A stretch of DNA of 64,000 nucleotides from Phoronis australis (Eukaryota > Phoronida > Phoronidae): assembly GCA_002633005.1 (NCBI GenBank), contig NMRA01000146.1, positions 85,640-149,639 of the forward strand, in the 5' to 3' direction. Each line of letters starts with the position of its first letter. Within the stretch, counting starts at the first letter, position 1. This document shows positions 36,058 through 46,871 of this stretch, piece after piece. A program made the position numbers and the translations under genes. The notes beneath the pieces were generated by a model. It searched no databases and was not told the DNA's origin. It saw nothing but the letters and a program-made list of their open reading frames with translations.

Positions 36058-36450
36058 ACAGTGGACAGGATTGTTCATCCATGAACAACCCTGCCCATGT
36101 GGCACATACTAAGCCATAACACCACGTTCCTTACAATATCTCTTTTTATCACTCCGGCTTGTCTGCTCACTCAGCTTTTCCGGAACCTGCTTTGCAGGTT
36201 GTTATAGTTGGCTGTTTGGTGTACGCACTTGGTACATTACACGATATATGCAAATTTGGCAGTTTGATACTTGTTATTGAATTTTTTCGTTTTGCACGAC
36301 CCACTTGGCCATGTACCCATTTGGTACTATAATAACCTATGGCACTTAGAATCCAATACTCAATTAAACATTGTGTATCGCAAATGTGTATGTTATCTCT
36401 TGTAATTAAGGTGCCCATCTGGTACCTTCTGCAATCACGAGCGGCATAGA
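36058..36450 (+). repeat. serial-hairpin repeat, copy 1 (oldest)
   Basis: Same family as 59641-60137 and 60600-61058. The first two hairpins (TTGTTCAT/ATGAACAA and AACCTGC/GCAGGTT) are intact. Several of the small CANNTG-centred palindromes have lost one arm, for example GTACGCACTTGGTAC; GTACCCATTTGGTAC is kept. The decay indicates an older copy. Confidence 0.8.
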
Positions 36451-36582
36451 CGAAACAATATCCCACTTGACCTTATTCTGAGTATCAATCTCGATATTCG
36501 GTGTCGGTCGATGCGCGGGTAATGTCTCATGGGTTATTGTTTCATCTACGCCACTCTCGTAACATTTTGAGGAAGTATTCCA

Positions 36583-36855
36583 TTAGCGCACCCAGCCTAA
36601 AGCATAGGGGAGCTCGAGTTTTTCGGTGTGCGGACCTTTTAGTAAAAGAAATCAACGAGGACTATAAAAAAACAGGGCCACTAGGTTCAGGCCCATGCAT
36701 TGTGCATCCGGGCAGACTTCCCATGGGATTTTGTGGACTTTTGTCTCGTTTACTCGGACTTTTTGTTACATTGAGGCGGACCATTTGGCCCAGTTCGCCA
36801 AAGGGAGGGGGGTGCTCCTTGGAGCCCCCCCCCGAGCCTCCCTGGGTGCGTCCAT
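36583..36855 (+). mobile_element. MITE-like repeat with GCGCACC ends
   Basis: Starts GCGCACCCAGCCTAAAG and ends CCTGGGTGCG. Matches the copies at 12616, 22190 and 51777. Non-coding; the frames across it are by-products of the repeat. Confidence 0.75.
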
Positions 36856-36859
36856 GTAT

Positions 36860-37655
36860 TCCTACTTCCTTGCCTATGTATGTCAAACCAATGAGGAATG
36901 GCAATTACTAAATTAATATAGAAAGGCTGTTTTTTTATTTTCAATATGAATTCAAATAGTAATACCCGTTTCTGTAGAATTTAAAAATCCATGTAACAGG
37001 AGTGAAATGACAAACGAATCCAGTCCGACTGTGATTCTTTTAATAGGCCACTGAGTTTTCCCGGAGTAACGCGGAATATGGTCCAGATTCTAGACAAACT
37101 AACTCACGTTTTGGTTGATCAAGAAACCACGATTTCACGTGGAATTATACTAAACAGATTGCATTAGTCGGGTGAAACAAAGACTAGATTGAGTACAAGA
37201 GGTCAAGTTAGGTATAGCACAAAGGCATAAGACATTTTCAAGTGAAATGTATTGGGGAGTCCCATTTAGAGACGGTGGCACGAATGGAGTAAAAGGGGGG
37301 TGGGGTTAATAGTCAATTGCAGGGTCCCACAGTTTAGGAACCAGTTTTCTCCATACATCAAAATCGGTGACTCCTATTGCCAAAGACAAAAACAATTGAT
37401 ATTTTACTGTTTTGCGTCAACAGATTCTTCACTTTCATGGAATCGATTATCCAAATTTTACACGAACTTTATGACTTTCTACTGAACAGTGGACGCGTAT
37501 AATCGAAAATCGATGACCATCCACAAATTTGCTGGCTCGTCCAAATGTTTGGAACATTCTGTCACTGAACTGAACGAACGAAAGTGAAAATTAAATGCGC
37601 TGTCAGTGGACCGTACTTGTTTGATAGATTGCGTTAGGTTAACAACTTCAGTTAC
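36860..37655. other. no gene seen
   Basis: The remaining half of the F5/8C domain would be expected in this direction, but no matching exon was recognised. Confidence 0.45.
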
Positions 37656-37846
37656 CATATTTCCGATAGCTGTCACTGCCCAGTCGACCCCGAGGTTAAT
37701 TTGAACGTAATCGTCATCGTCCGTAGCGCTTGCAGCGCACCAACCGAAGCCTGCCAGTGCAGGAGAAGTGCACGTATTGCCCACATGGTTCGAAGTCCAG
37801 AGAAATGAGGAGACCGGCAGATCATTCAAGCTCCGGGCTCGTTTGA
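37656..37846 (-). CDS. F5/8C (discoidin) domain exon, partial gene
   Basis: Minus-strand exon with acceptor GCTTTTAG and donor GTAACT after ATG codon 37658-37656. The translation contains LPVSSFLWTSNHVG, then FGWCAASATDDDDYVQINLG and VDWAVTAIGNM. This is the first half of an F5/8 type C domain (hydrophobic strands, WCA, Y-[VL]-Q-[IV]-[ND]-L-G). Such domains bind membranes or sugars in extracellular proteins. The second half and a start codon are not found, so the gene is incomplete or its exons lie beyond repeats. It lies downstream of the lectin gene on the same strand but after that gene's stop, so it is probably separate. Confidence 0.6.
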
Positions 37847-38494
37847 CTAAAAGCATCGGAAAAATACTCTAATTATTTTCTAGTTGCTAAAAATGCACGT
37901 CTTCGCAATCTCTCCGTGCGCAGTATAACGTCTCCTTGAATTTCTAAGTAGCTCTGTCACAATAGACTGTAGAGGGTTGTACATAAATGTTTAAATTAGT
38001 CGAGGCTAAACTAATACCAAAAATAATACACAACAACAATCAATATGGAAGGATAATTAAAGTTCAGCTCCAATCTGATATTTTAATAACCTTCCTTCGA
38101 AAAGTTCCGTTAGACCCATTCAAAACATACCCAGATACGGCTATGAACAGTTAACACTGAACAATATCAACGAAAATCGAGTGTGCATTGCACCACAATT
38201 CGATAGTGTCGTTATTGGTCGTTAGAGCTACTAAGAGTGGTTTTGGCGTTGATCCACGATTACGCCACAATGGTGTCAACAGTTTTGAAAATCAAATCCT
38301 GTCATGACCCTACTTCTGCAAAAATAAGCACGGTTTTGAAAAGGAAAATCGCAATCATACTATCGTTGGTTAGTGCACATCCTATTCATACTTTTACATT
38401 TTCACATTGTCAGCTGCTTCAGCCACACATTCGGCTGCATTGGAAACCTCGGCTTCTACATGCATGTCAGAATAAAGTCTGACAGCATTATTAG

Positions 38495-39176
38495 TTGTGT
38501 TGTTTTGTTTTGTTATTCTGTTTGATTGACATGACCCCTGAGTTATGTACAATGGTGATGTAATTTATTTACTACAGAATAGTATGGAACTTTCTAGTAG
38601 ACCGAGTTCAGTAGTGATGATGTAATTTGTTTACTACAGTATAATGTGGAACTTTCTAGAAAACTCCTGCATGACAGTGATTAATGCAGTCTGGAATATT
38701 CTAGGAATGGTTGGGTAGATTCAGGAAAGTTCTAGAATGTGCTTGAATTGATGAAAAGTTCCAGAACAATGCATTAAGCTATAAATACACAAGCACGGGT
38801 TTATGTTAGTAAGATCAAGTCAGTTCAAGAGAGATCAAGTCAGTTAATCGGTGAGTTCAAGAAAGTTAATCAGGAGAACTACAGTTGAGTTGCAGTGCAG
38901 AGAATCAGCAGTTACAGTGATAGTCAATAGAGAGTCAGGTACATGTACTGTATAGAGACATCAGGTTATTGAATCAACGAGTGTAACAGTTGCTGAACGT
39001 GTCTCAAAAGTTCATCACAAGTCAAGGCTTCGCAGCATTGGCTGGAGCATAAACAGACATTACGTCGGACGTTTTGTTTGAGTAGGCTTGTGAACGTAGG
39101 GTCGGGATTAATAAAGGATTAACTCGAACCAGTCTTCAGTCTATCGTCGCACCGAAAGCTATTAGCACCGGTCTGT
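38495..39176 (+). mobile_element. LTR-like or promoter-like segment with heat-shock-element cluster
   Basis: In order: several HSE-like motifs (perfect three-unit GAACTTTCTAGAA at about 38649 and GAAAGTTCTAGAA at about 38725, plus partial ones), a TATA box in AGCTATAAATACACAAG at about 38780, a repeated AAGTCAGTT-rich leader, AATAAAGG at about 39111, and an end CACCGGTCTGTAACA. The order of enhancer, TATA, leader and polyA signal in about 0.7 kb, with no open frame, fits a solo LTR. Clear terminal TG...CA limits, a target duplication and a primer-binding site were not established. Confidence 0.45.
38645..38780 (+). promoter_or_regulatory. heat-shock-element cluster upstream of a TATA box
   Basis: GAA-n2-TTC-n2-GAA is met exactly twice, and nearly so by GAATATTCTAGGAA and AAAAGTTCCAGAAC, all within about 130 bases before TATAAATA. 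This is the known binding pattern of trimeric heat-shock factor. Confidence 0.55.
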
Positions 39177-40132
39177 AACAACCTGCGCCCACTCACACAC
39201 GGGGAAAAACGTTACAATGCATGTTCGGCTTTATGTTGGCTTAGACATGTATATGTATATGTTGAGAGGCTTAATGTGATATAAATCCATGGATGCACTT
39301 AGTTTTCAGCGATCATTTTAAAATGCAGCGATCTCGAATATACACACTGTAAGGGCGCAGGCATGTGTTGGAAAATTAGACTATAACTTTTGGATACAAG
39401 GTAAGTCATAGTTCTGCCAACGAACTTTTACCACGGTAAACGTCTGCCAGAATTAATAAGATGTTGAACTGCCGCAACTGTCAAGATGTTAAAACATGTC
39501 TGTGATGTGAGTCCATGCTAAAAGCATTCCCTAAAAATATTGCATAACTAACAAAAAGGAACAGTTCCGCTCTGTTGAAAAGTTCCACTGACGGATCTTG
39601 CAAGTCACATCAGAAACCTCAACGACACCTTTTGAAAGAAATTATAGCATAAACCCTACAAAGAACATGTCGGTAGCGTTTAATTCTATCCTTTTTGTAG
39701 CGCCATGGCAGGGTTAGAGATTTGGCTAAGGTTACATTAAATCCAGCTATGAGTTTAAACATGGACTGCGCAAATGAATAAATATTTAGTTTGGTGAAAA
39801 GAATAAATATAAAACCCTCGAGGAAACGTCACTGGCTCCTGAAAAACGGAATTTGCGATTTCTCTTTAGAACCATACATGTACATGTACGTGTATGTCAA
39901 TGTTTTGGTTCAGTTACGGCTTTATTCAGCCAGAATGGGTATCGGATTCATATAGTATAGAAGTAATACAGTACTGCCTAGTGTTTCTACATATGTCCAT
40001 AATTACGAAGACGGAACGACAATTTCGAAAAGAGCCTGAGTGCTTGGCACTGTGCCCGAGCCTTTTCCTGCAACAAAGCCCTGCCTTCTATTGAAGTAGT
40101 CGTTTTATTTTAAACTCACCGTGTTTGTTTTT

Positions 40133-43100
40133 CTAGCAAATGACATGTCGGTTTTCAGTGCACAACCCTTGAGTCTCGTTACAACGACCATCGGCGCAGA
40201 TGGCGCTGGTACAAATGTCCTCGGGGACAGACTCGTGGAATCCAGGAGCAGTTGGTGTCATCCAAGCTTCTGCTTTGCCATGTAAAGTACTTAACCAGAA
40301 CGCCAAAGATGACATGTTCAGTCTGAAAAGTCCATGAATTTACGAGCAAACTAGCATAAAACATATTGGTATTTGATCTTCATTACCTTCAGTGAATATC
40401 CGTACGTAAGTCGTAGCTATTCACGACATTGCTGTCTGGTTACTCTCGTGGGGTCACTGGCCATCCTTTGTACGTCGCCTGCGAACAGTTTGGCATAACC
40501 GGAATAACTCGACGCCAATTTTGGCGAGCGGAGATGGAAATGGAATGAATGAAAACGGGGGAGGCTCTGAAATAACCAGGGGTGGGGGTGAAGGGTGGGG
40601 GGGGGGGGTGGGCACACGGGTTAGTTTCAATCTGGAGAGAGATTCTTTACAATGAACGGAATGACATCACTCCTTGTGTGCAACCCGTGACTATGCCTGT
40701 GTGAGCAACATACATCATGTATGAACAGAGAGGAAGTCAGAACCATTTTTTCAGTTCAAAAGTTAACACCAGTTTCTAACAAGTATATAAAGGATTTTTG
40801 CGTGCTTTACACATCAGTGTCCCGCGCTAACATATTAAAACAAAAATTGCGATATTCATAACGATTGATAACATTTCAAGATTCCTGACCCCTGTTAAAA
40901 GATATAGTCAGTTACGAGTGCTTTATGAGACTCCTTTCGGGACGATGTCACATTGTTTTGGAAATACTAAAACGTAGTCAGACGACCTCTTTTTCCATAG
41001 ACTCGTTTCCCTAAGTAGCAACTGCAATGAGGCACCATGACTTGCGACCTTACCGAACTGCGCACTATAATTAGTATCTCCGTTCTCGTTTAATGCGAAC
41101 TGAAGATAAGCCTTTATTATTTCATGTACACGTATATTCTGGATTATGCAAACCATTGTTTACTCCTAATTTGCCCTTCATGGTCGCTAAATCCGAGCTA
41201 CAGACTCAAGTATAAAAGTCGCGATTTCGAGTAAAAACTCGGGTTTCGGGTTTAGACTCGAACTTGAGTTTTAATGCTGTGGCCATCAATTGAAAATTTG
41301 AATTAAACAGTAAATGCATTTAAACAACAATATACTCGAGCACAGAATACTAGAAGTTGGTCTTGGGTCCAAACCAAAATAGAGCAGAAAATGTTAAAAA
41401 CAATTTCGAATTTGATTTTTAATCGAACAATTAGATCCAAGGCGCGTATGCCTGTGAATAATCGATGCCAACACTTCGAAGGATTGCCGCCCAAGCAGCT
41501 TCAACTGCATTTCCGGTATACGCGTTTTCGTCATGTCTCATTTTCGGAACATACGTGGACTTCACATTGTGAGCAGAACGTGGACCTACGTAGGATTATA
41601 ACAGCATCTCTCGATTACTTAGTTGTCACCAGTGAAATCGCAGTACGAGTAGACTATCCTACAGAACCATACATGTATGTCTAATACTTCCTAATTAAAC
41701 CACACTCCTGGTCGTCGGGTTGTGCGGCATAAAATATTACATGTCTGGTTAACAAAGGGGTCCTTTATGCACCCTTTGACTTCCTATGTCACATGTGGGC
41801 TTTCAATGTGTTGGATGTAGATGTACAAATCAGCTTTTTCAAAAACAACTTTCTGTTGCTTATTTCATAGACTTCATGTATAGAATATTATTGACAGAAA
41901 TGACATTTCTTATGAATAAATTACGCGCAAAATCCCCTATTGTACGCTCGACTGAGTTTGTATAGTTTCGGTTTCAACACGGAAATAGCCGTTTTCTCTG
42001 AAGGAGCTGACGGTCTGTAACGCAGTTTTTACATAGCTTCATGGACTCCGGGGACCGTTCCATGAAAATTAATTAAGGTAAATTAAAGACTAAAAACTAC
42101 AAATCGTGAAAAAGTTTTTTGTCTTCGTTTGTAATTAAAAACAAAAATTTTAAGTAGTTTTTGGCATACCTCAAAATTAAGGGAGGCGGTGTGTGAAGTA
42201 GGATTTTAAGTACAATCTAGGTCTTGAAATACCAAATGGGAACTAATTTACCGAATACAATTTGGACCTGCTTTATATGAAAACACGCTGATACCCGGGA
42301 AAGATCGTACATGTACCACATATGCAGGTACGACGCACTGTATTGTCTCACTCTACTTTTTGCCGGTTCTTGAATCGAAAGCAGACGATATTCAACACGA
42401 CACCGTCAATATCTTTATCAATCCAGGAAAGTTCATAATCAGAGAAATCGAATCCGTTCAACTGGGCTATGGTGTTTATTAAAAGCCCTTAAGCTGCATT
42501 ATCCAATTACGGGCATACACGTGGGCTATGAGTAGGCCTAACGCGCTTAAATGTAAAAATCGGACTGTCGCTAGGACACCGTTTCAGTATATTACGGGAT
42601 TGGCTGAAAAACTATAGCCTATTTGTTTTGTTTATGGGATCAGTGTTACTTATACAAGGACAAAGCTATTAAAAAAAAAACATCAGAGGGTAGTTTATTA
42701 CATTCCTTATTAAGGTGATAATTGAACCACCCACTGAAATGGTTGTAATCCATCCGGAGGAACGCAGGGGAGTGTTTCGTCGGTCATGAATTGGCAGTTC
42801 GATAATAGCAGTTATGAAATTTTGCGTAGCGAGAATTGATTCGCAGAGGCCTCAATGACGCCATCTTCATTAAGACATTTTACCATCACCCAATAGACGT
42901 GGGTGCGGCAGGTTTTCCCTATCTATTGCTTGGAACGATATAGCAGATTCTGTCTCGTGAGAATTCCACGGGAAGCTCCACCTGTCCCGCATTTATAATC
43001 ATTCAACCCTTCCTCAAGCAGAGAGCGGCACTCGATCCCAAGGGCTTATGGGTTTCTGATAAGTGCCTTTGTTAGTTGAATAGAATTCCTTTCTTCGGAA

Positions 43101-45231
43101 GGACATCTTTTTAGATTTTGAAAAATATCACCGAACTGTGTTCCACAAAAATTTATAGTAATGGTTGTCGTGAAATTTACCGCCTCCGATTCAAATGTGC
43201 CTTAGTCAATATCAAGCGAAATCCATATCAGAAATGATACGTACCTTGTCATCGAACTGATAATGTACTCGATTTCCACGTAGCTGTTCAGGAACACGAT
43301 GTGGCTGTTGCGAACCTCACAATGTCTTTTGGCTTCCTCATAGTTCAACCGTTGCGAAGTAGTAAAAAAACCGTAACAACTCGATCCATTGGAGTTCCAT
43401 CCAATTGGACAAACGTCCCCTGTGAATGGTACACATTTTGAAAGACTTATTGCTTACTTTTTAGAACTATGGTATTGATAATACCAAGACATCTTAGATC
43501 AGGAAATCTTTTAAAAAAGAAAGCAACCCTGTTTCGGTTTGTTTCACATATACAGTATTAATTACGAATTTCCCATCCAGGATTCCAAAACAAAGTAATG
43601 CTTTAATACAAAGGCCAGGCTTAAAAAGATTGGAGCAATATTTTGAAAAGCCCAGGAAGTCCGTAAAACAGGCAAACATTCTTTAAACGTAAGGCGACTG
43701 ACACGACAACGGCTGCGAAAAGAACGCCACCAACTGATGAGTCACCCCAGTTTATGTATTTTTGGTTGAATCTTGCTTTCATCGGTAAACTGAGATGCCA
43801 ATGGTGAATTGGCATGGGACAGAACGAGGATCGGTTGAGAGCATGAGAACAAGATATCGTATCCTTTAAACTCAAAAATATAAGTCACGTGGTCTAGCAG
43901 CGGTATCTAGTCACTGCAGATCTTGACAAGCGATCACTGAAGAAGTGCACGGGGCCCTCTCCGTCTGTGTAACATTTTGACAACCTCAGGTGTTGCTAAA
44001 CTGATCACCAAGAAGTGTGAAACGACAAGCATGCTGTAACAATCAAATTGATATCTCAGGAAGTTTTGTTCTCCGGTTAAAGTAAAATTAAGGAAAAGAG
44101 TAGGAGTAATGAAAGTACATGTACGAGCTATTCCATACAGTGAATCACTAATCTAAGATAAACCTGACCACAGCCACCTGAAGGCATTTTCAGAATCATA
44201 AAGCCTATCGTTTTCTGTCAAGAGCACAAGATGTCTTAGGTTGCCAAACCTGCTGAGTCTCAAGAGAATTTTTCTAAAACCTATGGTCAAGGGTTGTGAG
44301 AAATCTAGATCCTTGAGGGACACACATATGTAGATTTTTAGAAAAACTAATACAGTGTACATGTATACTTAATTGTAAACCTGTCGCAGTATTGTTATTC
44401 AGGGAAATGGATGCATTTCAACCCGACGCCGATAGATTCATTTGAAAGAATACGGCGCTCTGTCATTTAAATAGTTTTAAGTGTTCAAATGAAAATGGCC
44501 AAATAGTGTTAGGTGGAATGACTTTTACTCATGACTGTTAAAAAAAAGCTTGGAACAGTAATGATAAGCCAGACCAAGTCAAAATCTTGAGCAATGATCC
44601 GATCTATAACGAAATTGCTTGTTCTTTCCAAACCTAAAAACGCGTCTACGAAAACCCGTCAGTTCTTAGGGAGCTCAGGAATCAGTTGTCAACTGAATGG
44701 TAGCGAGTTGACTGAGACCAGAGTTGGGTTCATTAACTCTGTCGCGGCAAGAAAATATTAACCAAAATTACGTGCTCTCATTGAAATTACACGGATATTG
44801 TCGATATATCGTGAAATATTGCTTCTCTATGCTTACTAATTCCAACCCAGTTTTTTAACGGTAAGTTCGCATAGCCACGATATACTTTTTGACATTCGAT
44901 TGTTTAACATCAGAAGATGTTCACATTTAATCACGTGAATTTACGTTACGTACCAACAACGCAACCAAACTCCAAGTGGTTGACTTTGCTTCTGTAAAGC
45001 AACCTGTCGTCATATCCGGAAATCTGGTCCGTCCACGTGTTAGGCCTAAGGCGGCAGGACTGAACACTGTACAAAAAGTTGCTCGATCTGGTGTCCTCAA
45101 ACATGCTTGAACACATTGCAGTTCACTTACTGTAGTTTCTTTACTACCATTGGCTTTTCTAGGGAGGGTGACGATACGACCTTCCAGTGAGACGATTTGA
45201 AGTTGTTCCCCAGCTGAGCGATTGCAGAGCT
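40133..45231 (-). CDS. PAN plus C-type lectin domain protein, 3' exons
   Basis: Three minus-strand exons: 45231-44954 (PAN-like), 43419-43245 (first half of CTLD) and 40322-40133 (second half and stop). Phases agree (1, then 2). The CTLD begins DVCPIGWNSNGSSCYGF, continues EEAKRHCEVRNSHIVFLNS, and after the splice FWLSTLHGKAEAWM, ending RHVIC and TAG. The usual six cysteine positions can be assigned. No EPN/QPD or WND motif is visible, so calcium-dependent sugar binding is doubtful. The PAN exon needs one frame change (about 45080). A signal-peptide exon upstream of 45231 was not found. Expected to be a secreted or surface recognition protein. Confidence 0.7.
40323..43244. other. intron of the lectin gene
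   Basis: 2.9 kb. Includes a G-rich stretch at about 40573-40612. No other coding exon is needed between the two lectin exons or seen here. Confidence 0.6.
43245..43419 (-). CDS. C-type lectin exon, first half
   Basis: Acceptor ATTCACAG, donor GTACGT. Contains CP-x-GW, CY, and the YEEAKRHC helix typical of the domain. The frame is open throughout. Confidence 0.85.
44954..45231 (-). pseudogene. PAN-like exon with a one-base frameshift
   Basis: After the acceptor TTCTTTCAG, one frame reads GRIVTLPRKANGSKETT and SELQCVQACLRTPD. Another frame then continues SSNFLYSVQSCRLRPNTW to LEFGCVVG and leaves in the phase required by the lectin exon. The switch is near 45080. C-x3-C-L followed by a later C-R-L fits PAN/apple domains. 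The break is either an assembly indel or a real lesion. Confidence 0.55.
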
Positions 45232-46080
45232 CTGAAAGAAGCTTCGATTTTTGACTTTCAAGCCGACATCAGGGAATGCATGAACGGATCTGAGGCTATT
45301 TTTTAGCAAATTTCGCTGTACCTGGGCCTTCACAAGCAATCCGTGACGTCAGCTTGTGAGGCCCGGGAACCAGGTTAATTTCGCACGTGTTAGTCAGGTC
45401 GTAGATAAGGCCGCAGACACGTTATTGGGAAGGCGACACCACGTTTTAAGACAAACAAAAACTTTTCAACTGAGGTAATAGTGACACTTGTTCTTATTCA
45501 TACTGCTTACTTGCCTCTTAATGAACTTTATGCTGATTAAATTTGAAGTTAAGACCGTTTTAACTAAGACCTAGCTAACAGGCCTCTGGTATACAAGTAT
45601 TCTGTCTGTGTTGGGCAAATACCACCTTCCTTGAAAATATAATTTGTTTCATTTCCAGTGCTGTACTGGTGAAATAAGAGGTAACTAGGCGCCCAAAGCT
45701 CACCGTACCACCTTGAACACTGAACGTACGGTGCGTAGACGCTACGTTCAAATGCCAAAAAGTGGTTGGCTGCACCTACGTGAGCCTACGCCCCACTACA
45801 ACACTGGTCTATTTCCGAACATTTAGGCAGGGCATCCAACACCCAGATTTCACATTCCCTCGCATTTCCGTTGTATCATTTATGATCAGAGTCCATGACA
45901 ATTACGAGTCATGTGATTGGTTTCCCCTGCACATATTGTATACAAATCCCCATGTTTTTTCTAATTCATATTTCGTTAAATTTGCCAAAACTATGCCGTG
46001 ATTGTACATGTAGGTATACGAGATTTTCCTGTCATGTGAATAAATAATGTAAAGGGTTACCAATAACCGCAAACGTTTTC
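45232..46080. other. intergenic, no gene seen
   Basis: The first exon of the lectin gene should lie here or farther right but was not recognised. Confidence 0.4.
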
Positions 46081-46082
46081 AG

Positions 46083-46200
46083 TCAGTACGCCACCTGTTG
46101 GCCGTATCATGTGAACTAATTATTATCGATCTGGAGTCGAATCTGGGACCTTCTCCTAACGTGTAGGCGCTGCTCTCCACTGAACCATCGCAATCACTAG
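46083..46200 (-). mobile_element. tRNA-derived SINE, inverted pair member 1
   Basis: Minus strand: GATGGTTCAGTGGAGAGCAG (A-box region), then AGATTCGACTCCAG (B box), ending with CAACAGGTGGCGTA. Confidence 0.65.
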
Positions 46201-46367
46201 TCAAATATCGACACCTAGTCGAACGTAGTAGTGGGTTTCTCGCCCTTGAACTCCGGTTTGCGATTTACATTTCCACGCGGGCTAAGAAGTGTATACATTT
46301 ACATACAATCGGGAGTTCATGGGCCAGATGCTGACTACTAAGTCTGATTAGATTTCCGGTTCGGTGG

Positions 46368-46490
46368 TGCTGATGACTCAGTGGACTCGAGCGCCTGCAA
46401 GATTATCAGGAGGTCCCGGGTTTAAGTCTTCATTGGGGCAGAAATCTTAAATTCATAAGGTCACGTGATATGGCGAACAGGTGGCGTATT
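46368..46490 (+). mobile_element. tRNA-derived SINE, inverted pair member 2
   Basis: Plus strand: ATGACTCAGTGGACTCGAGC, then CCCGGGTTTAAGTC (B box), ending GAACAGGTGGCGTA, the same tail as its inverted partner. A direct repeat (TTTACATTTCCACGCG near 46264; TTTATATTTCCACGCC near 46498) brackets it. Confidence 0.65.
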
Positions 46491-46871
46491 TTGCAATTTA
46501 TATTTCCACGCCCGTTTAAAAGTTATGTATTTATATAGTTACCGTTAATATGTTTTTTTTTTCTCGACTCGACACACATTTCTCAAGCAACTGGTGCGTT
46601 GGCAGGCTTGTGGCAATGATCTCAGCTCGGGTTTAAAGTGTAAATTGCAAGGTCTCAACCAATCTGAACAACAATATGCTCTAAATTCATGTTTATAATT
46701 ATTATTGCTATATTCTTAACATTAACTGAATTGTACGTCGCTATAAAAAGTTATTTACATATTTGTTGCCGTGGCGTTGTAACGCCATTGTTGTAACGGA
46801 AAATAGAAACGGCGCCATTTTCCTTCGTTACACATCTGTGACGTGGTGTTGGGGAACACAAAGAAAACAAT

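Noticed and set aside
37479-37655. Extension of the F5/8C frame to the stop at 37479
   Set aside because: After the donor GTAACT at 37655 the translation stops resembling the domain; it is read-through into the intron.
42285-42330. Possible N-terminal MetE exon (a SFPG text on the minus strand)
   Set aside because: The frame stops almost at once and the surrounding residues do not fit the family.
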